In this document: positions 53,752 to 62,676 of the stretch, piece by piece | How positions within the stretch are numbered: the first letter of the stretch is position 1 | Layout of the letters: the number at the start of each line of letters is the position of its first letter | NCBI RefSeq assembly: GCF_004335015.1 | Contig: NZ_RQRU01000001.1 | Location: 868,001-932,000 of the forward strand | Origin: Psychrobacter pygoscelis | GTDB lineage: Bacteria; Pseudomonadota; Gammaproteobacteria; Pseudomonadales; Moraxellaceae | Reading direction: 5' to 3' | DNA: 64,000 bases | Notes under the pieces: generated by a model | What the model was told of the DNA's origin: nothing | The model's input: the letters and a program-made list of their open reading frames with translations, nothing else | Databases searched by the model: none | Translations under genes and position numbers: made by a program

Positions 53752-56739
53752 TCAGCGATTAATTGAATTCCAAACCTTGTCTAATAAGATTTTAAAGTCA
53801 GCATCTTTAGGGACAGGGAACTGGGCTATGTCTTCGATTGTTCCATCATACAGTTCCTGACCTCCTAATTTCAATGCCGTAGTTAAATGCTCCTCGGATT
53901 GGAAAATTTTCCCTTGCAAAAATTCTGTATAAGCAAGATTGCCTATGAGTACTGCTTTGTTATCATCTGCTATATTCTCTAATCCTTTAGATAAAACATC
54001 ATATGCTTGGCTTAAATAGTTTTGTACCAACTTCTGGTCTGACCAATGTTTTTTAGCTTCTAACAAATAATAATATCCCTGACCATTTAAGGCGTAACCT
54101 ACCTGTTCTTGTAATGCTAACTCACTACTCTTACCAAATTTATCAATGATGGCATCATAGGCAGCTATAGCTTCCTCTGTCTTTTCAAGCTCACCTAATG
54201 ATACGGCTTTATAAACCATTACCTTGGCTACTTGCTCTTGTAATGCTAACTCACTACTCTTACCGAATTTATCAATGATGGCATCATAAATGGCTATAGC
54301 TTCCTGTGTCTTTTCAAGCTGATCTAATGTTACTGCCTTATTAACCATTACCTTGGCTACTCGCTCTTGTAATGCTAACTCACTACTCTTACCAAATTTA
54401 TCAATGATGGCATCATAAATGGCTATAGCTTCCTCTGTCTTTTCAAGCTCACCTAATGATACGGCTTTATTAACCATTGCTTTGGCTACTTGCTCTTGTA
54501 ATGCTAACTCACTACTCTTACCGAATTTATCAATGATGGCATCATAAATGGCTATAGCTTCCTCTGTCTTTTCAAGCTCACCTAATGATACGGCTTTATT
54601 AACCATTGCTTTGGCTACTCGCTCTTGTAATGCTAACTCACTACTCTTACCGAATTTATCAATGATGGCATCATAGGCAGCTATAGCTTCCTCTATTTTT
54701 TCATGCTCACCTAATGATACGGCTTTATTAACCATTGCTTTGGCTACTGGCTCTTGTAATACCAATTCACTACTCTTACCGAATTTATCAATGATGGCAT
54801 CATAAACGGCTATTTCTTCCTCTGTCTTTTCAAGCTCACCTAATGATACGGCTTTATTAACCATTGCTTTGGCTACTTGCTCTTGTAATGCTAACTCACT
54901 ACTCTTACCGAATTTATCAATGATGGCATCATAAACGGCTATTTCTTCCTCTATTTTTTCATGCTCACCTAATGATACGGCTTTATTAACCATTGCTTTG
55001 GCTACTGGCTCTTGTAATACCAATTCACTACTCTTACCGAATTTATCAATGATGGCATCATAAATGGCTATAGCTTCCTGTGTCTTTTCAAGCTGATCTA
55101 ATGTTACTGCCTTATTAACCATTACCTTGGCTACTCGCTCTTGTAATGCTAACTCACTACTCTTACCAAATTTATCAATGATGGCATCATAGGCAGCTAT
55201 AGCTTCCTCTGTCTTTTCAAGCTCACCTAATGATACGGCTTTATTAACCATTGCTTTGGCTACTTGCTCTTGTAATACCAATTCACTACTCTTACCGAAT
55301 TTATTAATGATGGCATCATAAATGGCTGTAGCTTCCTGTGTCTTTTCAAGCTGATCTAATGTTACTGCCTTATTAACCATTGCTTTGGCTACTGGCTCTT
55401 GTAATGCTAACTCACTACTCTTACCAAATTTATCAATGATGGCATCATAAATGGCTATAGCTTCCTGTGTCTTTTCAAGCTGACCTAATGATACGGCCTT
55501 ATTAACCATTACCTTGGCTACTAGCTCTTGTAATGCCAACTCATTGCTATTACCAAATTTATTAATAATTAAATCATAATATTTAATTTTTTCTCGCTTA
55601 TCAGATTGACTCAAGGCTAAATTAAAATATGCACGAGCGAGCCATGATTTTTGCTCATCGTCTAAATCTTGTTTCGCTTCTAGTACTTCTACTACCCTCG
55701 CATAGTCACCTCGTAAGAAGATAGGCAATATATTCGAATCGTTTTCTTGCTCTCTTTTTTGAGCTTCTTTTAACCGCTTTTTGGTCTCTAACAAAATATC
55801 TTGGGTATCATTCGCAAGTCCAGCAGTCATATCGTGTTTTTCATTCACAGACATATCATTATTTCGTGACGGATAATTTGCTATACCTTCTAACTCATTA
55901 ATTAAATGCTCATAAGGATTTGCAAAAATAGTAGGCGGAAAACAGTCTAGAGCCTGAGCTAGTTCGATAAGAAAAATATCTGAACCACCCTCATGACAGC
56001 TGATATAGTGCGCTAACCTTGACTCTAAAATAGAGTTTTGCAAATGGGTAGGTGCATTTTGATTCATATCGACCCAAAATAGTCGGTGTTGTCCAGCGAA
56101 CTCTGTTTCAATTTGAGGAAAAAAAGCATCGTTAAGACCGCTATAGCCGATGAATAATGTTGGCGACTCATTTAGAGTATGGCGAACGAACTCTTCAAGT
56201 AGAGGTGCATGACCATGCGTTTCTGATTCTGAGTTCAGCTGTACAAAGCCGTGTCCTTGACCATGTAAATGAACAATAGCAGGATCATCTATTAAGTTAT
56301 ACAGGTTTAAATTTGAAGCAGTAAAATCATAAGTAGCAGGGTATAAGCCAAGCAAACCACAACTTCTTGCTAATAAATTATCGAAGTTAAATGTTAAGGT
56401 ACGTCTAATGTAACCTTCTTTCATTAAGCAAGCTAAGGCGATATGCGCCCAGTTTATTTTTGCTTTATCAATATAATCTTTTAAGTAATCTCGACGCTTA
56501 GAGACTTCAATACACTCCATACATTTGCCATAATCTTTACGTTCTTCCTCAGCCAAGACTTTTAGCTCTAGCCTAAACCTATCATTAAGCTCTTCAACTA
56601 TTTTACTCGCTAAAGGAATACCTGCTGAGACGGAACATCCAGCGCCTGTGAAAAAGACATAGGGCTTCTCAGCATCTTTAGCGTCTTTCATAAACCTAGC
56701 TAAATCTTCAACACTGTACTGCTGACTCGAACTACCCAT
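53752..56739 (-). CDS. SIR2-domain protein with long near-identical TPR array
   Basis: A 995-residue protein. Residues about 1-290 are a SIR2-like (SIR2_2) domain: the NAD loop FFTGAGCSVSAGIPLASK near residue 29, TFNFDNLLARSCGL, the likely catalytic His in IVHLHGQGHGF, and LFIGYSGLNDAFFPQIE. Residues about 385-875 hold one degenerate and eleven near-identical 43-residue TPR-like units (core YDAIIDKFGKSSELALQE.VAKAMVNKAVSLGELEKTEEAIA). Residues after 880 are a distinct capped helical end. SIR2 domains in Thoeris, DSR, Avs and pAgo systems deplete NAD on phage infection. The frame opens to a GTG at 56796, inside the ahpF terminator, so ATG 56739 is preferred. The gene appears AT-richer than its neighbours. 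No partner gene is adjacent. Confidence 0.88.
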   Translation of the reverse strand: MGSSSQQYSVEDLARFMKDAKDAEKPYVFFTGAGCSVSAGIPLASKIVEELNDRFRLELKVLAEEERKDYGKCMECIEVSKRRDYLKDYIDKAKINWAHIALACLMKEGYIRRTLTFNFDNLLARSCGLLGLYPATYDFTASNLNLYNLIDDPAIVHLHGQGHGFVQLNSESETHGHAPLLEEFVRHTLNESPTLFIGYSGLNDAFFPQIETEFAGQHRLFWVDMNQNAPTHLQNSILESRLAHYISCHEGGSDIFLIELAQALDCFPPTIFANPYEHLINELEGIANYPSRNNDMSVNEKHDMTAGLANDTQDILLETKKRLKEAQKREQENDSNILPIFLRGDYARVVEVLEAKQDLDDEQKSWLARAYFNLALSQSDKREKIKYYDLIINKFGNSNELALQELVAKVMVNKAVSLGQLEKTQEAIAIYDAIIDKFGKSSELALQEPVAKAMVNKAVTLDQLEKTQEATAIYDAIINKFGKSSELVLQEQVAKAMVNKAVSLGELEKTEEAIAAYDAIIDKFGKSSELALQERVAKVMVNKAVTLDQLEKTQEAIAIYDAIIDKFGKSSELVLQEPVAKAMVNKAVSLGEHEKIEEEIAVYDAIIDKFGKSSELALQEQVAKAMVNKAVSLGELEKTEEEIAVYDAIIDKFGKSSELVLQEPVAKAMVNKAVSLGEHEKIEEAIAAYDAIIDKFGKSSELALQERVAKAMVNKAVSLGELEKTEEAIAIYDAIIDKFGKSSELALQEQVAKAMVNKAVSLGELEKTEEAIAIYDAIIDKFGKSSELALQERVAKVMVNKAVTLDQLEKTQEAIAIYDAIIDKFGKSSELALQEQVAKVMVYKAVSLGELEKTEEAIAAYDAIIDKFGKSSELALQEQVGYALNGQGYYYLLEAKKHWSDQKLVQNYLSQAYDVLSKGLENIADDNKAVLIGNLAYTEFLQGKIFQSEEHLTTALKLGGQELYDGTIEDIAQFPVPKDADFKILLDKVWNSINR
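54110..55600. repeat. 129-bp tandem array (12 units) within the SIR2-TPR gene
   Basis: The block CTCACTACTCTTACC (with small changes) recurs exactly every 129 bases, from 54124 at the distal end to a degenerate CTCATTGCTATTACC near 55543, that is 11 periods. Units are mosaics of a few variants, such as LALQEQ, LALQER and LVLQEP ends. Confidence 0.95.
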
Positions 56740-56787
56740 ATCTTTATACTCACTGCAAAATCCTTTATAGCTAAATACTATAGCAGA

Positions 56788-56822
56788 AAAAGCCACCTCA
56801 ATTAATGAGATGGCTTTTTTAT
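56788..56822 (-). terminator. Terminator of ahpF overlapping the upstream frame of the SIR2 gene
   Basis: On the minus strand AAAAAAGCCATCTCATT pairs with AATTGAGGTGGCTTTTT. It ends the ahpF transcript 26 bases after its stop and just before the SIR2-TPR gene, so that gene needs its own promoter or read-through. Confidence 0.82.
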
Positions 56823-56847
56823 TGACTTAAAGTTTAAAACTTAATTC

Positions 56848-58416
56848 TTACTGCATAACCAAGTATTCAAAAGCTGATAGTGCTGCTTTAGAGCCTTCGC
56901 CCATAGCAATGTTAATCTGCTTGAACGGTACGGTAGTTACATCACCACAAGCAAAGATGCCTTTGCGGTCGGTGTGGCAACGCTCATCAATTTCGATCTC
57001 GCCAAAGCGGTTGACATCGACGAAGCCTTTGATGAAGTCAGAGTTCGGTACAAGGCCAATCTGCACGAATACAGCAGCTAGATCTAGCTCTTTGGTCTCG
57101 CCTGACTCGCGATCTTCATAGACGATTGAGCTTACTTTACCATCAGTCGCTTTGATCTCTTTGGTCGCAGCAGAGGTAATGATATCGATGTTGTCTTTAG
57201 ACTTGGCTTTGTTGACCAAGACTTGGTCAGCTTTTAGCGTGTCAGCGAACTCAAAGACGGTGACGTGACTCACGATGCCAGCTAAGTCTAGCGCTGCCTC
57301 GATACCTGAGTTACCCCCACCGATGACGGCGACATCTTTGCCTTTAAAGAATGGACCGTCGCAATGTGGGCAGTACGCCACGCCATTACCGATGTTCTCT
57401 TCTTCGCCTGGGACGTTCAGCTTACGCCACTGCGCGCCGGTCGCCAAGATGATACTGCGGCTCTCAAAGGTCTCACCAGTATTTAAGTGAATCGCGTAGT
57501 TTTCGTCGTCAGTTTCTGTTAGCTCTCTGACGTTCACGTGCTCTTTTAGCGTGATGTCATACTCTTTTAGATGTTTGTAAAAGTTCGCAGACAACTCAGT
57601 ACCATTGGTTAGCGGTACAGAGATTAAGTTCTCGATGTCTTGCGTGTCTTTGACCTGACCACCGATACGGTCAGCGACGATGGTCACTTTTAGACCTTTA
57701 CGAGCGGTATAAATCGCCGCAGCGACGCCTGCTGGGCCACCACCGACGATGGTCACATCTTGACGCTCAAGCTGATCTGCGTCGTCTTCGTTTGGTGCCG
57801 ACATCAAGTCTGGGAACTGCTCTTGTAGCTTGTCTAAGATACGTGCAGTATCGACTTTACCATTGATAAATGGCTTACCGTTTAAGAATACCGCTGGGAC
57901 GCCTTGGATATTATTGGCTTCAACTTGCTCTTGGAACAGCGCGCCATCAATCATCTCGTTGCTAATGCCGTCATTCAATAGTGCAAATTGGTTAAGCGCT
58001 TGCACGACGTCTGGGCAGCTGTGGCAAGACAGCGATACATAAGTCTGAAACTGCATGGGCTGATTAAAACGTTTAACAAGCTTTTGAATGCCTTCATCAA
58101 GCTTTAGAGTATGACCACCTGCTTGCAGTATCGCTAAGATAAACGAGGTAAACTCGTGGCCGCCTGGGATGCCACTAAAGACGATACCCGTATCACGGCC
58201 TTCGGTCATGACTTTAAAGCTAATTGGGCTAGGTAAGCTGGCATCGACATCAGCGTCATTAAAGTTAATCTTATCGCTAGTACCTGAGACCTTAGTCAAG
58301 AAATCCACTAGCTCAGCACGTTTGCTGTGCTCACCACTGCCAATGACAAAAGTGACAGGACGAGTCATCTTTTCACTATAGCTCTTTACCGCGTCTAATA
58401 AACCTTGGTCCAACAT
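56848..58416 (-). CDS. ahpF: Alkyl hydroperoxide reductase subunit F
   Basis: FAD/NADH disulfide reductase that reduces AhpC. The 522-residue protein has the N-terminal double thioredoxin fold with the CxxC in SLSCHSCPDVVQ near residue 130, then the TrxR-like core with VTIVGGGPAGVAAAIYTARKG, the redox pair in YCPHCDGPFFKG near residue 345 and FACGDVTTVPFKQI. AAGGAAAATTCT precedes the ATG. ahpC lies about 2 kb away, not adjacent. An OxyR-like site lies about 110 bases upstream. Confidence 0.97.
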   Translation of the reverse strand: MLDQGLLDAVKSYSEKMTRPVTFVIGSGEHSKRAELVDFLTKVSGTSDKINFNDADVDASLPSPISFKVMTEGRDTGIVFSGIPGGHEFTSFILAILQAGGHTLKLDEGIQKLVKRFNQPMQFQTYVSLSCHSCPDVVQALNQFALLNDGISNEMIDGALFQEQVEANNIQGVPAVFLNGKPFINGKVDTARILDKLQEQFPDLMSAPNEDDADQLERQDVTIVGGGPAGVAAAIYTARKGLKVTIVADRIGGQVKDTQDIENLISVPLTNGTELSANFYKHLKEYDITLKEHVNVRELTETDDENYAIHLNTGETFESRSIILATGAQWRKLNVPGEEENIGNGVAYCPHCDGPFFKGKDVAVIGGGNSGIEAALDLAGIVSHVTVFEFADTLKADQVLVNKAKSKDNIDIITSAATKEIKATDGKVSSIVYEDRESGETKELDLAAVFVQIGLVPNSDFIKGFVDVNRFGEIEIDERCHTDRKGIFACGDVTTVPFKQINIAMGEGSKAALSAFEYLVMQ

Positions 58417-58528
58417 AGAATTTTCCTTATTTGATTTTTACAAGTGTCTGAATTTGATAACGCTATTATCTGTTTTTGACCGATTAACTTCAATCTGAGA
58501 ATGTCAAACACTACGATTTATAAAACAA

Positions 58529-58565
58529 ATAGATATAGGATTTCTTATTGATAGATTATATTATA
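58529..58565. promoter_or_regulatory. Candidate OxyR site before ahpF
   Basis: Two ATAGAT half-site starts are spaced 22 bases apart (58529 and 58551), matching the OxyR pattern ATAGnT...n7...ATAGnT on the plus strand. The CTAT halves are degenerate. It lies 113-149 bases before the ahpF start. Confidence 0.5.
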
Positions 58566-58696
58566 ACTCAATGGTATGTATCTTGTTTAACCTATCAATT
58601 TTATTGGAGAAAAGCTGCTGAGTTAGATACAATCATAAAAGGGAAGCCAAGCTATTACGCCCTGCCCTCGTTAATTTTAACCACAAGGACTATGCT

Positions 58697-58921
58697 ATGT
58701 TTCATGAACACCGTGATCTGATCAGCGACTTAAAACAATCCGACGCCCACTTTGCCAAGCTATTTGACGAACATAATGAACTCGATAACGAAATTGACAA
58801 GTTAGAAAATGATGTGGTTAAGCATGCCAGCCGAGATGAAGAAATTGAGGTTAAAAAACGCCGAAAACTGCAATTAAAAGATGAGATTTATCGAATCTTA
58901 GAAAGCCATAAGGCCTCCTAG
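58697..58921 (+). CDS. DUF465 (YdcH-like) small protein
   Basis: A 74-residue charged helical protein of the DUF465/YdcH family: MFHEHRDLISDLKQSDAHFAKLFDEHNELDNEID, then a helix ending with KKRRKLQLKDEIYRIL. The ATG follows AAGGACT. Function is unknown. It diverges from ahpF and has its own terminator. Confidence 0.9.
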   Translation: MFHEHRDLISDLKQSDAHFAKLFDEHNELDNEIDKLENDVVKHASRDEEIEVKKRRKLQLKDEIYRILESHKAS

Positions 58922-58965
58922 TACTACTAATCTGGCTATCCCTTATTAGTTATTACCTCCTTCAT

Positions 58966-59001
58966 CAAAAACCCCATCAGCCTGAGCAAATGGGGTTTTT
59001 C
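58966..59001 (+). terminator. Terminator of the DUF465 gene
   Basis: AAAAACCCCAT pairs with ATGGGGTTTTT, 45 bases after the stop. It can also serve the convergent SDR gene. Confidence 0.8.
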
Positions 59002-59051
59002 TGTTACTCTCAAATTCTATTGTTCTCTTAAAGCCTTAGCTTCGACAAATG

Positions 59052-59936
59052 CTAGCCGCCCACTATCTCGCCACCATTAACATGGATAACTTGACCAGTT
59101 ACGTAGCTGGCATCTTCGCTTGCCAGATAGACATACGCAGGCGCCACTTCATTCGGCTGACCCGCCCTACCCATCGGACTGTTTTGACCAAACTCTGCCA
59201 CTTCTTCTTCTGTAAATGAGGCGACGATTAATGGTGTCCAAATTGGGCCAGGGGCTACCGCATTGACGCGAACACCGCGCTCTTCACTGGTAAAGTTATT
59301 GGCCAAAGATCGGGTAAAGGCCAAAATTGCCCCTTTGGTAGACGCGTAATCGATCAGATGGTCACTACCGCGGTAAGCCGTGATCGATGTTGTATTGATA
59401 ACACTACTGCCCGCCTTTAGATGCGGCGTGGCATATTTGGCGAGCCAAAAGTAAGCATAAAAGTTGGTACGAAAGGTCTTATCGAGCTGCTCAGTGCTGA
59501 TATCTTCGATTCGAGTCTGCTCAACCTGCCTACCCGCATTGTTCACCAAAATATCAAGCTTGCCAAACTCATCGATGGTCTTTTGTACCAGTGCTTTACA
59601 GTTGTCCTCAATGCTCAAATCAGACGGTACGAGCAAGCAGCGCTGACCATACGATTCGATATGCTTTTGCGTCTCTTTAGCGTCTTCATTTTCGCTCAGA
59701 TAGGCCACTGCCACATCCGCGCCTTCTTTGGCAAACAATATAGCCACGGCTTGACCAATACCACTGTCCGCGCCAGTGACGATCGCGACCTTTCCGGCAA
59801 GCTTGCCGCCTTGATAATCTTTAGGCAGACAGTCAGGCTTGGGGCTTTGCTCTTGCTGCGATCCGGGTAAGTCTTGGCTTTGTTCTGGGAATGCTTGGTC
59901 TTGATTAGTATTGTCATTTTTAGCATCGTTACTCAT
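59052..59936 (-). CDS. Short-chain dehydrogenase/reductase (YghA-like)
   Basis: A 294-residue classical SDR. An N-terminal polar extension (residues 1-40, rich in Gln/Pro) precedes the NAD(P) loop AIVTGADSGIGQAVAILFAKEGADVA; NNAG is at about residue 135, the catalytic Ser in INTTSITAY and the YASTK motif near residue 200, and VAPGPIWTPLI follows. The subgroup includes E. coli YghA and glucose-dehydrogenase-like stress proteins. The ATG at 59936 follows GGAGATACC; another lies six codons upstream. It lies between ahpF and ahpC, so it may belong to the oxidative-stress set. Confidence 0.9.
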   Translation of the reverse strand: MSNDAKNDNTNQDQAFPEQSQDLPGSQQEQSPKPDCLPKDYQGGKLAGKVAIVTGADSGIGQAVAILFAKEGADVAVAYLSENEDAKETQKHIESYGQRCLLVPSDLSIEDNCKALVQKTIDEFGKLDILVNNAGRQVEQTRIEDISTEQLDKTFRTNFYAYFWLAKYATPHLKAGSSVINTTSITAYRGSDHLIDYASTKGAILAFTRSLANNFTSEERGVRVNAVAPGPIWTPLIVASFTEEEVAEFGQNSPMGRAGQPNEVAPAYVYLASEDASYVTGQVIHVNGGEIVGG

Positions 59937-59954
59937 GATGGTATCTCCACTCAT

Positions 59955-60328
59955 TAGTGATAATAATTTTTATAATCTACTGCCCACTAATTACGACATA
60001 ATTAATAGCCAATATCCGCTTTTTGTATGATAGATTTGGTAGAACGTTTGATGAAACGTGGCGTGTTACTGTTATCGATTTTTATAGTTATATTAAAGGT
60101 CAATAGTTACCCTTACTGAGTTTCAATGTGTTCATGTTGTGTAGCACGATGTAGCCTATTTCTCGTTAACTTTACTCAAGTTAGAACGCCTGAAAGACAA
60201 AAAAGCCCCTATCAATTTGATAGGGGCTTTTTGAAGCGATGGTGATTGGCCGATTGTTAACAAAGAAAACAAGTGGTAAAACTTATTAGCTAATTATACA
60301 GCCAGCTCATCATCAATCTAAGCAGACC
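59955..60328. other. Gap between the SDR gene and ahpC
   Basis: Contains the ahpC terminator (60199-60232). No gene recognised. Confidence 0.5.
60199..60232 (-). terminator. Terminator of ahpC
   Basis: AAAAAGCCCCTATCAAATT pairs with the mirrored AATTTGATAGGGGCTTTTT, ending in a T-run. It lies about 100 bases beyond the ahpC stop. Confidence 0.85.
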
Positions 60329-60895
60329 TTAGATTTTACCTACTAGGTCAAGGCTTGGCTTAAGAGTGGCGCTACCTTGTTCCCAAGCTGCTGGGCAAAC
60401 TTCGCCGTCGTTGTCACGAACGTACTGAGCTGCTTTTACTTTACGAACCATGTCTTTAGCGCTACGGCCAATACCTAGGTCATGAATCTCAGCAACTTTG
60501 ATAAGACCATCTGGATCTACTAAGAAAGTGCCACGAAGGGCAGCATTGTCTTCTTCGATCATGATATTGAAGCCACGAGTGATTTTACCAGTACCATCAC
60601 CAAGCATTGGGTAAGTTACTTTACCGATTGCTTCTGAAGAGTCATGCCATGCTTTGTGAACGAAATGCGTATCTGTAGATACCGCATACACTTCAACGCC
60701 AAGGCCTTTTAGCTCTTCGTAATGGTTGGCCATGTCTTCAAGTTCAGTTGGGCAAACAAACGTGAAGTCATGTGGGTAAAACATAAAGATAGCCCAGCTG
60801 CCTTTTACGTCTTCTGAGGTGATAGTTTTGAACTCACCGTTAACAAAGGCTTCAGTTGAAAATTCTGGGATTTCTTGATTAATAATAGCTGCCAT
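60329..60895 (-). CDS. ahpC: Alkyl hydroperoxide reductase subunit C (peroxiredoxin)
   Basis: A typical 2-Cys peroxiredoxin of 188 residues that reduces hydrogen peroxide and organic peroxides with AhpF. The peroxidatic Cys is in FYPHDFTFVCPTELEDMA near residue 48 and the resolving Cys in DGEVCPAAWEQG near residue 167. AAAAGGAGCCAATC precedes the ATG. An OxyR-like half-site lies 42 bases upstream, and oxyR itself is about 790 bases away, divergent. Confidence 0.98.
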   Translation of the reverse strand: MAAIINQEIPEFSTEAFVNGEFKTITSEDVKGSWAIFMFYPHDFTFVCPTELEDMANHYEELKGLGVEVYAVSTDTHFVHKAWHDSSEAIGKVTYPMLGDGTGKITRGFNIMIEEDNAALRGTFLVDPDGLIKVAEIHDLGIGRSAKDMVRKVKAAQYVRDNDGEVCPAAWEQGSATLKPSLDLVGKI

Positions 60896-61688
60896 GATTG
60901 GCTCCTTTTTAGTGGGTTTTAACTGTAGTTAAGGATATACTTATCAACTATCACATCTGTAGCGCTTAGTCTAACAATCATCTATGTCAGCGATATGACG
61001 ATGTTTTATCCTTAATAGGTTTACAAGACTCACTATACGCTAATCTCATAATTAATCTAATTAAAAGTTTTTAATCTGATGATTTATTTTATAAAACTTG
61101 ATAAAATAGCATTCACATTATGTTTGGCGAAGAAGGCGCTTCATTTATCCAATATATTCAGTAGTTAATTGTCACTAATTAGACAGCTACGATCATCTTG
61201 TTAACTCTAAAACCTGTTAACTGGAGAGATGGTCTGAACACTTCTGTATTTATCCAGATAACTGCCTGATAAATATCTGCCTGATAAACGCTGTAAGGAT
61301 AAAAATAGACCATGATAGTCATCAGGCTGTAAACCAACTATGACGGACTATAATGAAGCTGAATTTTTAGATAGCCCTAGCTTTTAAATTTAGCTTCTAA
61401 CTAAAGCTTATCGTTTAGCACCACTGCTAACAATACAGTAAATGCCTTGCTCGACCATCCACCGTTTACAGTAAATTCATCGTTTAAATTAAGGCACTTT
61501 AATTAATATTTATTTCGATAATCAATATAACAAGGAAGTATCGATGTTTTTGTTAGTTATGCGTTTTAATTGTTATCAAAACGTCACTTATTTTTGCCAT
61601 AGACTTTTGTTGTTAGTAGACTATATATTTGTTTACTCTACTAATAATATGACTTTACCATCAAAGCCCTACCTTTAAGAGACCCCAT
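60896..61688. other. Divergent ahpC-oxyR intergenic region
   Basis: About 790 bases with the ahpC OxyR-like site at its left end. A duplicated CTGCCTGATAAA near 61265 is the only other pattern. No gene or RNA seen. Confidence 0.5.
60937..60973. promoter_or_regulatory. Candidate OxyR site before ahpC
   Basis: The first half ATACTTATCAACTAT fits the OxyR half-site ATAGnTnnnAnCTAT at 9 of 10 fixed positions. A weaker second half (TAG and A in place) follows after seven bases. It starts 42 bases before the ahpC ATG. Confidence 0.5.
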
Positions 61689-62615
61689 ATGATCACTCTG
61701 CGTCAATTAGAATTCGCGCTAGCAGTGGCTAAACATCGCCACTTCAAACGCGCCGCTGAAGAATGTAATATCTCTCAATCTGCCTTAAGTCTGGGTATTG
61801 CCGAGCTTGAAAAACAGCTCGATACTCAGATATTTGAGCGTAATAATAAACAAGTCCTGATTACCCCTATCGGTGATGAGATTCTGACCCGAGCACAGCG
61901 TGTGTTCTCCGAAGTGAATGATTTGACCACGCGTGCGCACAGTCATCAGACACCGCTCGCCTATCCTATGACGGTGGGAATTATCCCGACTATTGCACCG
62001 TATCTACTGCCTAAGGTATTGCCCGCTGTTAAACAACAATATCCAGACTTTCGTTTGACCATCGTTGAAAATCAAACTGAGCGCCTGCTTGAGCAAGTCC
62101 GCTACGGTCACATTGATACCGCCGTTATCGCCCTACCTTATGCTGTTGAAGGGCTACATACTTTTGAGTTTTGGACTGAAGACTTCTTTGCCGTTTTCCC
62201 TAGTGATGACTTTCATGCCAAGCTAGACACCATCGATGCCGATGAGCTTACTACCGCCAACTTAATGCTGTTAGGCGAAGGTCACTGCTTGACCGATCAA
62301 GCACTATCAGTATGTCACTTTGACAAAGATGCCATGAAATCTAACTTCTCAGACGCCAGTCTAAATACGCTTATTCAAATGGCTCTGGCGGGCATGGGCA
62401 CCACATTAGTTCCCGAAATGGCTCTTGATCAGCTGCATCTTCAGAATCAAAATGCTACGGCCATCCCCTTGGCAGAAGAAGGGCCGCATCGGCGCATTGC
62501 CTTTGTCACTCGCTTAAACTATGCGCGGGTAGACGACGTTAATTTATTAGGATCTGTGTTTAAGAACGCACTAATTGCTGATAGAGACCGCGATAGAGGT
62601 ACGCCAGAGAGCTAG
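61689..62615 (+). CDS. oxyR: Hydrogen peroxide-inducible regulator OxyR
   Basis: A LysR-type activator that senses peroxide by disulfide formation. The N-terminal helix-turn-helix is FALAVAKHRHFKRAAEECNISQSALSLGIAELEKQL (residues 8-43). The C-terminal sensor has both redox cysteines in OxyR context: LLGEGHCLTDQALSVCHFDKD (E. coli GHCLRDQ and the second Cys), then LIQMALAGMGTTLVP. 308 residues match E. coli OxyR (305). GAGACCCCAT precedes the ATG. Divergent from ahpC, its likely target. Confidence 0.97.
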   Translation: MITLRQLEFALAVAKHRHFKRAAEECNISQSALSLGIAELEKQLDTQIFERNNKQVLITPIGDEILTRAQRVFSEVNDLTTRAHSHQTPLAYPMTVGIIPTIAPYLLPKVLPAVKQQYPDFRLTIVENQTERLLEQVRYGHIDTAVIALPYAVEGLHTFEFWTEDFFAVFPSDDFHAKLDTIDADELTTANLMLLGEGHCLTDQALSVCHFDKDAMKSNFSDASLNTLIQMALAGMGTTLVPEMALDQLHLQNQNATAIPLAEEGPHRRIAFVTRLNYARVDDVNLLGSVFKNALIADRDRDRGTPES

Positions 62616-62676
62616 CATAGCTGTGAGATGTATCTGTCTTAGCGAGACGTAAAAGCAACGACGACTAGGGGATGAA

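Noticed and set aside
54110-55600. CRISPR-like regular repeats
   Set aside because: The 129-bp units are contiguous, in frame and coding, with no spacers.
56740-56796. Longer N-terminus of the SIR2-TPR protein from GTG 56796
   Set aside because: The start codon lies inside the ahpF terminator hairpin, and the 19 extra residues are not SIR2-like.
61599-61624. ATAG...CTAT pattern before oxyR as an autoregulatory OxyR site
   Set aside because: The half-site spacing and inner positions do not fit the OxyR pattern.
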